DNA of 64,000 nt, taken from assembly GCA_026692665.1 (NCBI GenBank), contig JAPLOF010000063.1, positions 62,001 to 126,000 on the forward strand, read 5' to 3'. Position 1 is the stretch's first letter; each line of letters opens with the position of its first letter. The notes under the pieces were generated by a model. The model did no database searches. It was given only the letters and a program-made list of their open reading frames with translations, and was not told the DNA's origin. The stretch comes from Planctomycetota bacterium. Lineage in GTDB: Bacteria > Planctomycetota > UBA1135 > GCA-002686595. The position numbers were made by a program, and so were the translations under genes. Positions 9,136 to 16,280 of this stretch are shown piece by piece.

Positions 9136-9171
9136 CCGGAGGCCGGGCCCCGATCGGGACCCGGCCTCCGG
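9136..9171. terminator. bidirectional terminator hairpin between convergent genes
   Basis: A perfect 12-base stem (CCGGAGGCCGGG with its complement CCCGGCCTCCGG) encloses a 12-base loop in which CCC and GGG can pair further. It lies 18 bases after the stop of the secreted protein on + and 19 bases after the stop of the cysteine-repeat gene on -, so it can serve both convergent genes. No long T-tract follows on either strand. Confidence 0.65.
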
Positions 9172-9190
9172 TCGTTCGCAGCCGCCGCGA

Positions 9191-9877
9191 CTAGTTCTTC
9201 CGCGCGGCTTCGATCTTGGCGACGATCGCCGGGCCGTCCTTCTCCAGGGTCTTCTTGCAGCCCGAGCAGCACAGGCGCACGAGCTTCGTGCCGTAGAGCA
9301 CGTTGACCGGCTCGCCCATCCCGCCCAGCTTCTCGTCGCTGACGGGGCAGACCTCGAGCGGGTACTTCGGCAACTGGGCCTCGATCCAGGCCTTGTCGAC
9401 CTTCGCCATGCTGGCGGCGACGTCCTTGTCGAACGCCGGCTTGCAGCCCTTGCAGCACAGGCGCACGAGCTTGGTGCCCTGCACGACTTCGAAGGGCTCG
9501 CCCTTGGCGCCGAGCTTCTCGCCCGAGATCGGGCAGGTCTGGAGCGGGTACGTCGGCTTCTGCGCCGCGATGACCGCGGCATCGACCTTCGCGATCCAGG
9601 CGGCCTTGTCCTTCTCCGCGCCCGACTTGCAGTCGGCGCAGCACAGGCGGACGAGGCGTCCGTCGACCACGAAGTCGATCGCCTTGTCGTCGAGCTTGTG
9701 TCCGCTCACGATGCAGGTCTCGAGCGGGTAGGCGGGCTTCTGCGCGCGGATCACCTCGGCGTCCGCCGGTGTCGCCGTGGGCGCGGGTTGGGGCTTCGCG
9801 GCATCCTTTTGCGACGCCACCGAAGCGGCTCCGAGCGCGAGCAGGGCGACGAGGGTCAGTCCGAACAGGGTCTTCAT
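9191..9877 (-). CDS. exported protein with three tandem cysteine-rich (metal-binding-like) repeats
   Basis: A 228-residue protein with an N-terminal signal (MKTLFGLTLVALLALGAASV) and a short Pro/Ala linker. Residues 40-99, 100-160 and 161-222 are three copies of one unit: YPL-x2-C-x2-S-x2-KL, about 20 residues, then LVRLCC-x2-C and a charged helix ending AKVD or AKIE. The twelve cysteines (55, 79, 80, 83; 115, 141, 142, 145; 177, 203, 204, 207) are all in the repeats, four per unit. The spacing recalls TRASH/YHS-type metal-binding modules, so periplasmic metal capture or sensing is plausible but unproven. The ATG is preceded by GGAGACATC. It is transcribed divergently from the acyltransferase gene. 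Confidence 0.85.
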   Translation of the reverse strand: MKTLFGLTLVALLALGAASVASQKDAAKPQPAPTATPADAEVIRAQKPAYPLETCIVSGHKLDDKAIDFVVDGRLVRLCCADCKSGAEKDKAAWIAKVDAAVIAAQKPTYPLQTCPISGEKLGAKGEPFEVVQGTKLVRLCCKGCKPAFDKDVAASMAKVDKAWIEAQLPKYPLEVCPVSDEKLGGMGEPVNVLYGTKLVRLCCSGCKKTLEKDGPAIVAKIEAARKN

Positions 9878-10030
9878 GGGGATGTCTCCAGGGTCTGGGT
9901 CTCGCCGACAGGATACGCATTCCGACGTCCGGGAGGATGCACGCCCATCGGGTTGGGAAGGCCGGTTGCCCTCCGCCCGGCCCGGCCGCGTCTTGCGGGC
10001 AGGGAGCCCAGTCCAGAGGATCGGACCGCC

Positions 10031-10834
10031 ATGCCCGCCCCGCCCCCGCCCACGGACACCTACCGGTCCGGACCGTTCCGCCGGCCGTTCCGCCGCGCGG
10101 GGCGGCTGCTGGGCGGGGTCGGGGCCACGCTCGGCCATTCCGTCGTCTGGGCCGTCGGCCTGCCCTTCCATCGCGGTCCCGAGCGCTCCCTGGCCTGGCG
10201 CGTGCGCTGCTTCCGGGGCTGGGGCCGAGCCCTGTGCCGCATCGGCGCGCTGCACATCGAAGTCGTGGGCGAGCCGCCGCGCGAGCCGTGCGTCCTCGTG
10301 ACGAATCACGTCGGGTACGCCGACATCCTGGTGCTCGCGGCGGTCCTGGAGGGTCCGGCGTTCGTCTCGATGCACGAGATCCGCACTTGGCCGCTCATCG
10401 GCTTCATGGCGGCGCGCATGGGCACGATCTTCATCGACCGGCGCGACAAGCGCGCGATCCCGGTCGTGAACGCCGCGATCGGGGCCGCGCTCGAGCGCGG
10501 GCAGGTCGTCGTGCTGTTCGCCGAGGGCGGCAACTCCGACGGCCGCGCCGTGCGCCCGTTCCGCCCGCCGCTGCTCGATCCGGCCGCGCGGCTCGGTGCG
10601 CCGTGCACGTGGGGGACGCTCCACTACCGCGTGCTTCCCGGCGATCCGCCGGCCTCGCGCTCGGTCTGCTGGCACGAGGAGACGATCTGGCGGCAGGCCG
10701 TGCGCTTCCTCGCGCTCGAGCGGATCCACGCGCGCGTCGCGTTCGGCGGCGATTCGTTGCGCTGCGCGGACCGCAAGCAGCTCGCCGCGGACCTGCACGC
10801 GCGCGTCCTCTCGCGATTCCAGCCCATAGAATGA
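10031..10834 (+). CDS. 1-acylglycerol-3-phosphate O-acyltransferase family protein (PlsC-like)
   Basis: A 267-residue acyltransferase. The catalytic NHxxxD motif appears as NHVGYAD near residue 97, followed by a region ending GTIFIDRRD and the glycerol-phosphate motif as FAEGGNSDG in place of the common FPEGTRS. These enzymes move an acyl chain to lysophosphatidate or related acceptors at the membrane during phospholipid or lipid A-like synthesis. The N-terminus is Pro/Arg-rich with a hydrophobic stretch at about 37-47. The ATG at 10031 gives normal family length. The modified second motif leaves the acceptor uncertain. A 7-base-stem hairpin at 10883-10901 lies between this gene and the convergent redoxin gene. 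Confidence 0.88.
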   Translation: MPAPPPPTDTYRSGPFRRPFRRAGRLLGGVGATLGHSVVWAVGLPFHRGPERSLAWRVRCFRGWGRALCRIGALHIEVVGEPPREPCVLVTNHVGYADILVLAAVLEGPAFVSMHEIRTWPLIGFMAARMGTIFIDRRDKRAIPVVNAAIGAALERGQVVVLFAEGGNSDGRAVRPFRPPLLDPAARLGAPCTWGTLHYRVLPGDPPASRSVCWHEETIWRQAVRFLALERIHARVAFGGDSLRCADRKQLAADLHARVLSRFQPIE

Positions 10835-10882
10835 GGACAGCGCGTGCGGGACCGAGGGTGCCGCGCGCGCTGTCGCCTGGGG

Positions 10883-10901
10883 AAGCCGTGAACTACGGCT
10901 T
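10883..10901. terminator. weak hairpin between convergent genes
   Basis: A 7-base stem (AAGCCGT with ACGGCTT) and a 5-base loop sit between the stop of the acyltransferase gene and the stop of the convergent redoxin gene. No T-tract longer than two is present. This may help terminate either transcript; support is positional only. Confidence 0.3.
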
Positions 10902-10916
10902 CGCGTACGACACGGG

Positions 10917-11609
10917 TCAACCATAGGCCCGTGTCGAGTTCGTGGTCACCGCGCGTCCCGCGCGGAGGTCGGCGATGGCTGCGTCGACGTAGTTCACCGC
11001 CTGCGCCCCTGCGTCGACCTGCCCGTTCGGCGCGTTGTCGAGTCCGCCGGCGTAGACCAGGACGCCCTTCGCGTCGATCACGAAGCAGTGCGGCGTGGTC
11101 TTCGCGCCGTAGGCTCGACCGACGGTCCCGGCCGGGTCCATGAGCATCGGCGCCTTCAAGCCGTGCTTCGCGACGAAGTCCTTGTTCAGCTCGGGCTTGG
11201 CACCCTTGTGCTCCGCCTTCTGCGAGTTCACGGTCAGCCACACGACGCCTTCCTTCGCCAGGCGCTCCGGCTGTTCGGCCAGCGGCCCTTCCGAGTAGGC
11301 GTACACGCAGTACGGGCAGGTCGGGCTGAACCACTCGAGAACCACGGTCTTGCCGCGGTAGTCGGACAGCCTGTGCGACTTGCCGTCCAGGTCGGTCAGC
11401 GCGAACTCCTGCGCGGGCTTGCCGATCTCGGCCTTCGCGACGGCGGCGGCTGCCGACTTCGTCGCCTCCGCGGCCTGCGCTGCACTTGCCGGCTTCGCGG
11501 ACTCGGCTGCGACGGGCGCGGTCGTCTCGGTCTTGGGCGAACTGCTGCCGCAGGCCGCGAGCCCGAGGAGCGTCAGTCCGGCGGCGAACCGCCACGTTGC
11601 GAACATCAT
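10917..11609 (-). CDS. redoxin/thioredoxin-fold lipoprotein
   Basis: A 230-residue lipoprotein: the signal peptide ends in the lipobox LGLAAC with Cys20 as the acylation site. An Ala/Lys-rich spacer (21-60) leads to an AhpC/TSA-Redoxin domain with the active-site motif CPYC at 98-101 (FSPTCPYC) and the cis-proline region as TTPHCFVID. Proteins of this kind act as thiol oxidoreductases or peroxidases at the membrane surface. The doublet MM at the start is followed by the signal. The upstream gene on the same strand, 29 bases away, encodes a DsbD N-terminal-type domain, suggesting a periplasmic electron-transfer pair. Substrates are unknown. Confidence 0.88.
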   Translation of the reverse strand: MMFATWRFAAGLTLLGLAACGSSSPKTETTAPVAAESAKPASAAQAAEATKSAAAAVAKAEIGKPAQEFALTDLDGKSHRLSDYRGKTVVLEWFSPTCPYCVYAYSEGPLAEQPERLAKEGVVWLTVNSQKAEHKGAKPELNKDFVAKHGLKAPMLMDPAGTVGRAYGAKTTPHCFVIDAKGVLVYAGGLDNAPNGQVDAGAQAVNYVDAAIADLRAGRAVTTNSTRAYG

Positions 11610-11638
11610 GCTGGAATCCTCGATCGGGGGTTCACTTC

Positions 11639-12490
11639 TCACTGCCCCGCCGGCGGCGGGGTGTACGTGTGGTCGAGCAGGTACGAGGCGTCGCCCGACT
11701 CGGTGTGCACGCGCAGGACGCCGCGGATGCGCGGCTTGTCCTCGGGCGCCTTGCGCTCGAACGCGAAAGTCGCGCGCAGCGTGGCGCCGTTCTTGCCCGC
11801 GTCGACCGTGCGGCTCGCGAGCTTCACGGGCTCGACGTCGAGCGGGAAGTACTCGAGCGACTTGGCTCCCGGAACCACCAGCGTGAGCCGGGGCTCGGCC
11901 TCGGTGCCCGACCAGTTCGCGCGCGCCTTCGCCAGTTCGCTCCAGGCCTTCGGCAGATTGGCGCGCGCCGCCCGGAACACGGCCTCGTTGGCCGGCTTCT
12001 CCGCGTCCGCGACCGTGAGCTCGACCGTGGCCTTCCCGCTGCCGGGCACGCAGATCTCCGTGCAGACGAGCCAGCCCGCCTCGACCTCGATCGCGATCTT
12101 CGAGCCCGGCTTGGCATCGGCGGGCACGGTGACCTCCGCGAGCAGGACCAACTCCTTCTCGAAGATGAACGTCGTGATGTCGCCCGGGTCCTCGTGCCGC
12201 TCCGGGCTCGGGAAGCGCGGCTCGGCGACCTTCCAGCCGGCGGGCGCCGTGAACTTCGCGCGGGTGGGCAGGCCGGAATCGCCAGGGTTCTCCCAGTAGA
12301 TGTGCCACTTGGGCTCGATCGCGTAACGGACCGCGAGCGTCGCGGTCCCGCCCGGCTTGACCGCCTCGTGGTCGGCGAGCATCGAGACCTGGACGAGCTT
12401 GTTGCCGTCGGGGAGCTCGTCGTCGTCCTGCGGCGCAACGGCGGGGGCGGAGAGCAGGAGGAGCGCGTGGAGCAGAGGGAGGAGGGTCAT
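11639..12490 (-). CDS. exported DsbD N-terminal-type domain protein
   Basis: A 283-residue protein with a signal peptide ending near SAPAVAP and one domain like the periplasmic alpha part of the thiol:disulfide interchange protein DsbD/ScsB. Diagnostic segments are PKWHIYWENPGDSGLPT (60-76) and the redox pair in LVCTEICVPG (Cys143, Cys147). The usual eight-helix membrane domain and C-terminal thioredoxin domain are absent here and in the neighbours, so this is a free-standing module that must receive electrons from elsewhere. The redoxin lipoprotein follows 29 bases downstream and is the natural partner. The 184-base region before its start is shared with the divergent TfoX gene and should hold promoters for both. 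Confidence 0.85.
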   Translation of the reverse strand: MTLLPLLHALLLLSAPAVAPQDDDELPDGNKLVQVSMLADHEAVKPGGTATLAVRYAIEPKWHIYWENPGDSGLPTRAKFTAPAGWKVAEPRFPSPERHEDPGDITTFIFEKELVLLAEVTVPADAKPGSKIAIEVEAGWLVCTEICVPGSGKATVELTVADAEKPANEAVFRAARANLPKAWSELAKARANWSGTEAEPRLTLVVPGAKSLEYFPLDVEPVKLASRTVDAGKNGATLRATFAFERKAPEDKPRIRGVLRVHTESGDASYLLDHTYTPPPAGQ

Positions 12491-12674
12491 GGCGGGATCC
12501 GGGTGGGGACGTGCGAGGCGACAAATCGTAACCGTGACTTCGTCCGCTTCCCGCCGCGGATGCGCTGGGCCGACGCGATCGAACACGGACCGAACCCGGC
12601 CCCGGGCCGGAAACCCGTCCGTGCTTCCGCCGGCGGGGCCCGCGCGCGATCCTCCAGGGCTGGAAGCGCCGCCG

Positions 12675-13304
12675 ATGACCGACCCGCACCTCGACGAACT
12701 CCGGGAAGCGCTCGCGCCCGCCGGCGCGGTCCGCGCGCGCGCCATGTTCGGCGGCGCGGGCCTCTACCTGGAGGACGTGTTCTTCGGCCTCGTCGCGGAC
12801 GGCGAACTCTACTTCCGCGTCGACGACGCGAGCCGGCCCGAGTACGAGGCCGCGGGCAGCGCGCCGTTCCAGCCGTTCCAGGGCAAGGCGCCGATGGGGA
12901 CGTACTGGCGCGTGCCGGACCGCGTGCAGTCCGAGCCGCGCGAGCTGCGCGCGTGGACGCGGCGCGCGCTCGAGGCCGCACGCGCGGCCCGCAAGTCGAA
13001 GCCGCCGCGGGCGACGTCGAGGCGCGCCCCGAAGGACGCGACGGATCCGACGATGTCGATCCTGCGCATGCGGATCCCGAACGTCGGCCCCGCCGCGCGG
13101 CGCTGGATGCGCGAGGTCGGCGTCGCGACCCGCGGCGACCTCGAGCGCAGGGGCTCCGTGGCGACGTTCCGCGCCGTGCGCGCAAACGGCCGGCGCGCGA
13201 GCGTGAACCTGCTCTACGCGCTCGAGGGCGCGCTCCTCGGCCTGCGCGGGGACCTGCTCCCCGAGGTCGTCCGCGCGAACTTGCGCGAGCGCGCCGGGCT
13301 CTGA
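12675..13304 (+). CDS. TfoX family protein (N- and C-terminal TfoX domains)
   Basis: A 209-residue protein with both TfoX modules. Residues about 5-100 match the N-terminal domain (ARAMFGGAGLYLEDVFFGLVADGELYFR pattern, shown by RAMFGG and FQGKAPMGTYW). After a basic linker rich in Arg/Lys, residues about 130-205 match the helix-hairpin-like C-terminal domain (RIPNVGPAARRWMREVGV). TfoX/Sxy proteins promote competence gene expression in gamma-proteobacteria; in other phyla the role is not established. The start ATG follows a purine-rich GGAAGCG. Thirty bases separate it from the HD-domain gene downstream, so they may be co-transcribed. Confidence 0.88.
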   Translation: MTDPHLDELREALAPAGAVRARAMFGGAGLYLEDVFFGLVADGELYFRVDDASRPEYEAAGSAPFQPFQGKAPMGTYWRVPDRVQSEPRELRAWTRRALEAARAARKSKPPRATSRRAPKDATDPTMSILRMRIPNVGPAARRWMREVGVATRGDLERRGSVATFRAVRANGRRASVNLLYALEGALLGLRGDLLPEVVRANLRERAGL

Positions 13305-13334
13305 CCCGTCCGCGCGCTATCCTCCTCGCCTCGC

Positions 13335-14708
13335 ATGTCCGCCCGCCGCCGTTTCAGCGTCATCCGCGACCCCGTGCACGGCGACGTGCACCTCAGCCAC
13401 GAGGAGATGCGCGTCCTCGACACGCCCGAGATGCAGCGCCTGCGCGGCGTGAAGCAGCTCGGCACGGCGTACCTGGTGTTTCCGGGCGCGCTGCACACGC
13501 GCTTCGACCACTCGATCGGATCGCTCCACATGGCGCAGGCCGTGATCGACGCGGTGAACCGCAACTTCGAGCTCGATCCCGCCGGCAGCGTCGCGATCGG
13601 CGACGAGGAGGCGCGCGTCATCCGCATCGCGGCGCTCGTGCACGACGTGACGCACGTTCCGTTCGGGCACAGCATCGAGGACCAGGACGGGATCTTCGGC
13701 CGCCACGACCTGCCGCACCGCTTCCAGGGGATGCTCGGCGCGCGCACCGCGCTCGGGAAGGTGTTGCGCGAGCTGGGCGTCGTCGAGGACGTGCTCGCGA
13801 TCCTCGAGGCGTCGGATCGCACCGCGCAGGTCCCGCCGTACTGGCGCCAGATCGTGGGCGGGACGCTGGCGTCCGACATCCTCGACTACCTGGCGCGCGA
13901 CGCCTACTTCACCGGCCTGCGGCTCGCGATCGACCCGCGCGTGACGGGCTACCTGAAGGTCGACCGCGCGACGCAGAACCTGTACGTCGACCTGGCCAAG
14001 CACGACTTGCTGCGCGAGGACATCCTGTCCGAGGTCGTGCGCCTGCTCGAGGCGCGCTACCACTTCTCCGAGCGCGTCTACTACCACCACGCCAAGGTCG
14101 CGGCCGGCGCGCTGATCGCGCGCGCCGTCGAGACGGCGCTGGCGTGCGGCGCGGCGAAGGAGGAGGACTTCTACGCGCAGACCGACGCCTCCGTGCTCGA
14201 CCTGCTCGAGCGCTCCGTCGAGAAGTCGCCGCGCGAGCCGCGGGACCGCGTGCGCGACCTCGTGACGCGCTTCCGCGAGCGCCGCCTGCCGAAGCGCGCG
14301 TGCGTGTTCCCGCGCTACGAGAACGTCGCGCACCAGGAGCAGCTCGTGGCGCGCTACTTCGCGCCGGGCGGGGCCAAGGCGCGCGTCGAGCTCGAGGCGC
14401 GCATCGCCGACCTCGCCCGATTCGCGACGGGCCGCGCGGTGGACGTGATCGTGTACTGCCCCGCGCGCTCGATGCAGCTCAAGGAGGCCGGCATGCACGT
14501 GCGCTGGCCCGGAGTCCCCGGCGTCGCGCCGCTGTCGCAGCACGCGTCGCGCGTGCCGCGCCTCGGCGACCTCGAGGCGAGCTACCGGAACCTGTGGAAG
14601 TTCTACGTGTTCGCCGAGGCGCCCGCGGACGCGCTGCCGAAGATCGCCGAGATCGCGGCTCTGGAGCTCGCGCCGGCGGTCAACGCCTACAAGCCGCGCG
14701 CGGAGTGA
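13335..14708 (+). CDS. HD-domain phosphohydrolase (dGTPase/SAMHD1-like)
   Basis: A 457-residue HD-superfamily protein. Metal ligands are visible in RFDHSIGSLHMA (His59), LVHDVTHVPFGH (His103, Asp104) and SDILDYLARDAYFTG (Asp181). The N-terminal RDPVHGDVHLS and the tyrosine/aspartate-rich DYLARDAYFTG block are typical of the dNTP triphosphohydrolase-like group that includes SAMHD1 and many bacterial proteins annotated HD domain-containing. It may hydrolyse nucleotides and control dNTP pools or defence; the actual substrate cannot be read. The second half is basic and helical. Its stop lies 7 bases from the stop of the convergent secreted-protein gene. Confidence 0.9.
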   Translation: MSARRRFSVIRDPVHGDVHLSHEEMRVLDTPEMQRLRGVKQLGTAYLVFPGALHTRFDHSIGSLHMAQAVIDAVNRNFELDPAGSVAIGDEEARVIRIAALVHDVTHVPFGHSIEDQDGIFGRHDLPHRFQGMLGARTALGKVLRELGVVEDVLAILEASDRTAQVPPYWRQIVGGTLASDILDYLARDAYFTGLRLAIDPRVTGYLKVDRATQNLYVDLAKHDLLREDILSEVVRLLEARYHFSERVYYHHAKVAAGALIARAVETALACGAAKEEDFYAQTDASVLDLLERSVEKSPREPRDRVRDLVTRFRERRLPKRACVFPRYENVAHQEQLVARYFAPGGAKARVELEARIADLARFATGRAVDVIVYCPARSMQLKEAGMHVRWPGVPGVAPLSQHASRVPRLGDLEASYRNLWKFYVFAEAPADALPKIAEIAALELAPAVNAYKPRAE

Positions 14709-14715
14709 CGGGTCG

Positions 14716-15972
14716 TCACGAGAACCACTGGACGACCAGCGAGTTCGACAGGTTGAACGTGCTCGCCGTGCAGAACGTCGCCGAGTTGCGGTACCAGACC
14801 TGGTAGATGCGCGTGACGCCGGCCGAGATCGCGCCGCGTACCGAGAGGGCCGGATCGCCCGGCGCCGGCCAGGCGGCGACACCCGCGCTGCTCGCCACGA
14901 CGCCCAGGCGGATCACCGTTCCCGCGGCGCAGCGCAGGCCGTCGCCGAACACCTGGATGCCGCCCGTCGGCAGCGCCGTTCCCTGGAAGAGCAGGCACGA
15001 AGTCGTCGGCGGCAGACGCGTGCCCTCGAAGCGGAACGTGTCAGCCGAAACGCGCGGCACGCCACGGCTGTCGAGCGTCGCGCCGCCCGTGTCGAACGAG
15101 TTGTTGCAGCCGCCGATGCCGATGCTCGGGTTGTTGCACGGACAGATCGAGGGCGGGCCCGAGCATCCGAGTGCGTCGAAATCGCGGCGCAGCACGGTGA
15201 TCGTGGTCGACTGCGCGGCGTTCGCGCCCATCGCAACGTAGAGGAACTCGCCGGTGCGATCGAAGTCGAAGCCGCCCACCGCGAGCTGCGGCACGAGCGC
15301 CGTCAGCGTCGTGTTGTTCTGCACGACGCCCGTGGCCAGGCTGATCTCGCTGATGACGCCCGACTCCTCGAACAGGACGAACGGGTGATTCGTGATCGGA
15401 TCGATCGCGACGTCGACGGCGCGAGACGTCGAGCCGACGATCGGCAGCGAGAACAGCACCTGTCCGGTGTTCGGATCGATCCGGCGCAGCGTCGAGCCCG
15501 CGCCGAGCGCCGTCCCGGTCACGATCCACAGGTCACCCTGGGCGTCGTAGTCCGCGCCCATGGCGCCCACGCCCGTCCCGTAGTCGGCGAGCAGCGTCCC
15601 GGCCTGTGACACGCGGCCGCCCTCGTTCTCGTTGATCGAGCTCAGGACGACGAGCGCCGGGTTGATCGGTCCGTTCGCGACGGCGAGGCCCTCGGGACCC
15701 TGGTCGAGGCCCGGGATGCTGGCCGGATCGAAGCTCGAGAGCACGCTGCCGGTCGTCGCCGAGATCTCGAATACTCGTCCGTGCGTCGAACCGTCCGAGA
15801 CCCACAGCCGGTCGAAGAGGCCCTCGACCGAGAGGTCGCCGAAGGACTGGAACTGCGCTGCGGACACGTCGATCGTCGCGTGCGGCTGCAGCCGCAGCTG
15901 CTGGGCCTCGGCCCGGCCGGCGACGAGGATCGTGAAGAGGGGGAGGAGGGCGAGATTTCGGAGGTGGCGCAT
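14716..15972 (-). CDS. secreted beta-propeller-like protein with lineage-type C-terminal domain
   Basis: A 418-residue protein with a signal peptide (MRHLRNLALLPLFTILVAGR, then AEAQQ). Residues about 25-275 contain repeated strands of the kind found in propeller proteins (SDGSTHGRVFEISATTG, AIDPITNHPFVLF). The last 145 residues have paired cysteines (CPCNNP, GGCNNSFD), FGDGLRCAAGTVIRLG, SVRGAI, then YQVWYRNSATFC and a terminal hydrophobic FNLSNSLVVQW. The same end domain occurs in the divergent neighbour, so the two are paralogous at that end. A cell-surface or secreted binding role is likely; no enzyme motif is seen. Confidence 0.85.
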   Translation of the reverse strand: MRHLRNLALLPLFTILVAGRAEAQQLRLQPHATIDVSAAQFQSFGDLSVEGLFDRLWVSDGSTHGRVFEISATTGSVLSSFDPASIPGLDQGPEGLAVANGPINPALVVLSSINENEGGRVSQAGTLLADYGTGVGAMGADYDAQGDLWIVTGTALGAGSTLRRIDPNTGQVLFSLPIVGSTSRAVDVAIDPITNHPFVLFEESGVISEISLATGVVQNNTTLTALVPQLAVGGFDFDRTGEFLYVAMGANAAQSTTITVLRRDFDALGCSGPPSICPCNNPSIGIGGCNNSFDTGGATLDSRGVPRVSADTFRFEGTRLPPTTSCLLFQGTALPTGGIQVFGDGLRCAAGTVIRLGVVASSAGVAAWPAPGDPALSVRGAISAGVTRIYQVWYRNSATFCTASTFNLSNSLVVQWFS

Positions 15973-16280
15973 GGTCGTGTGCGGCCTGGGGGGTGGTCCC
16001 GAGGCCTGTCCCTGTGTCTGTCCGCCGAGGCTCCGCGTCTTTCTCGTGCTCTTGGATTCCTCGGCGACGGCGTCGAACGCCCCGCGCCCCGCGACGTCCT
16101 GAGGGGCGGCCGCAGATCGCGCGGATCCGTCGCCCGTCGCCTCGGGCCGCCCTCGGATCCGTCGATCGGCCCGATCTCCGGCTGCGCGAGCGCGAGGCTA
16201 TTCCAGGAATGAGTGCAGCGATCCGCGCGCCGGGGACAATGCCGGGCCAGGAAAGCACCCTGCACGGAGAGCCGACTCGC
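15973..16280. other. 308-base divergent intergenic region
   Basis: This stretch separates two divergently transcribed secreted-protein genes that share a C-terminal domain. It should contain promoters for both, but I cannot point to a convincing -35/-10 pair in such GC-rich DNA. CACGGAGAG at about 16263-16271 is a ribosome-binding candidate for the + strand gene. No RNA gene or repeat was recognised. Confidence 0.5.

Noticed and set aside
6376-9582. Minus-strand open frame of more than 1000 codons antisense to the secreted barrel-like protein
   Set aside because: Low-complexity Arg/Asp/Val text without any domain; the plus strand has a signal peptide and a ribosome site.
10883-10901. Strong intrinsic terminator between acyltransferase and redoxin genes
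   Set aside because: The stem is only 7 bp and lacks a T-tract; kept only as a weak candidate.
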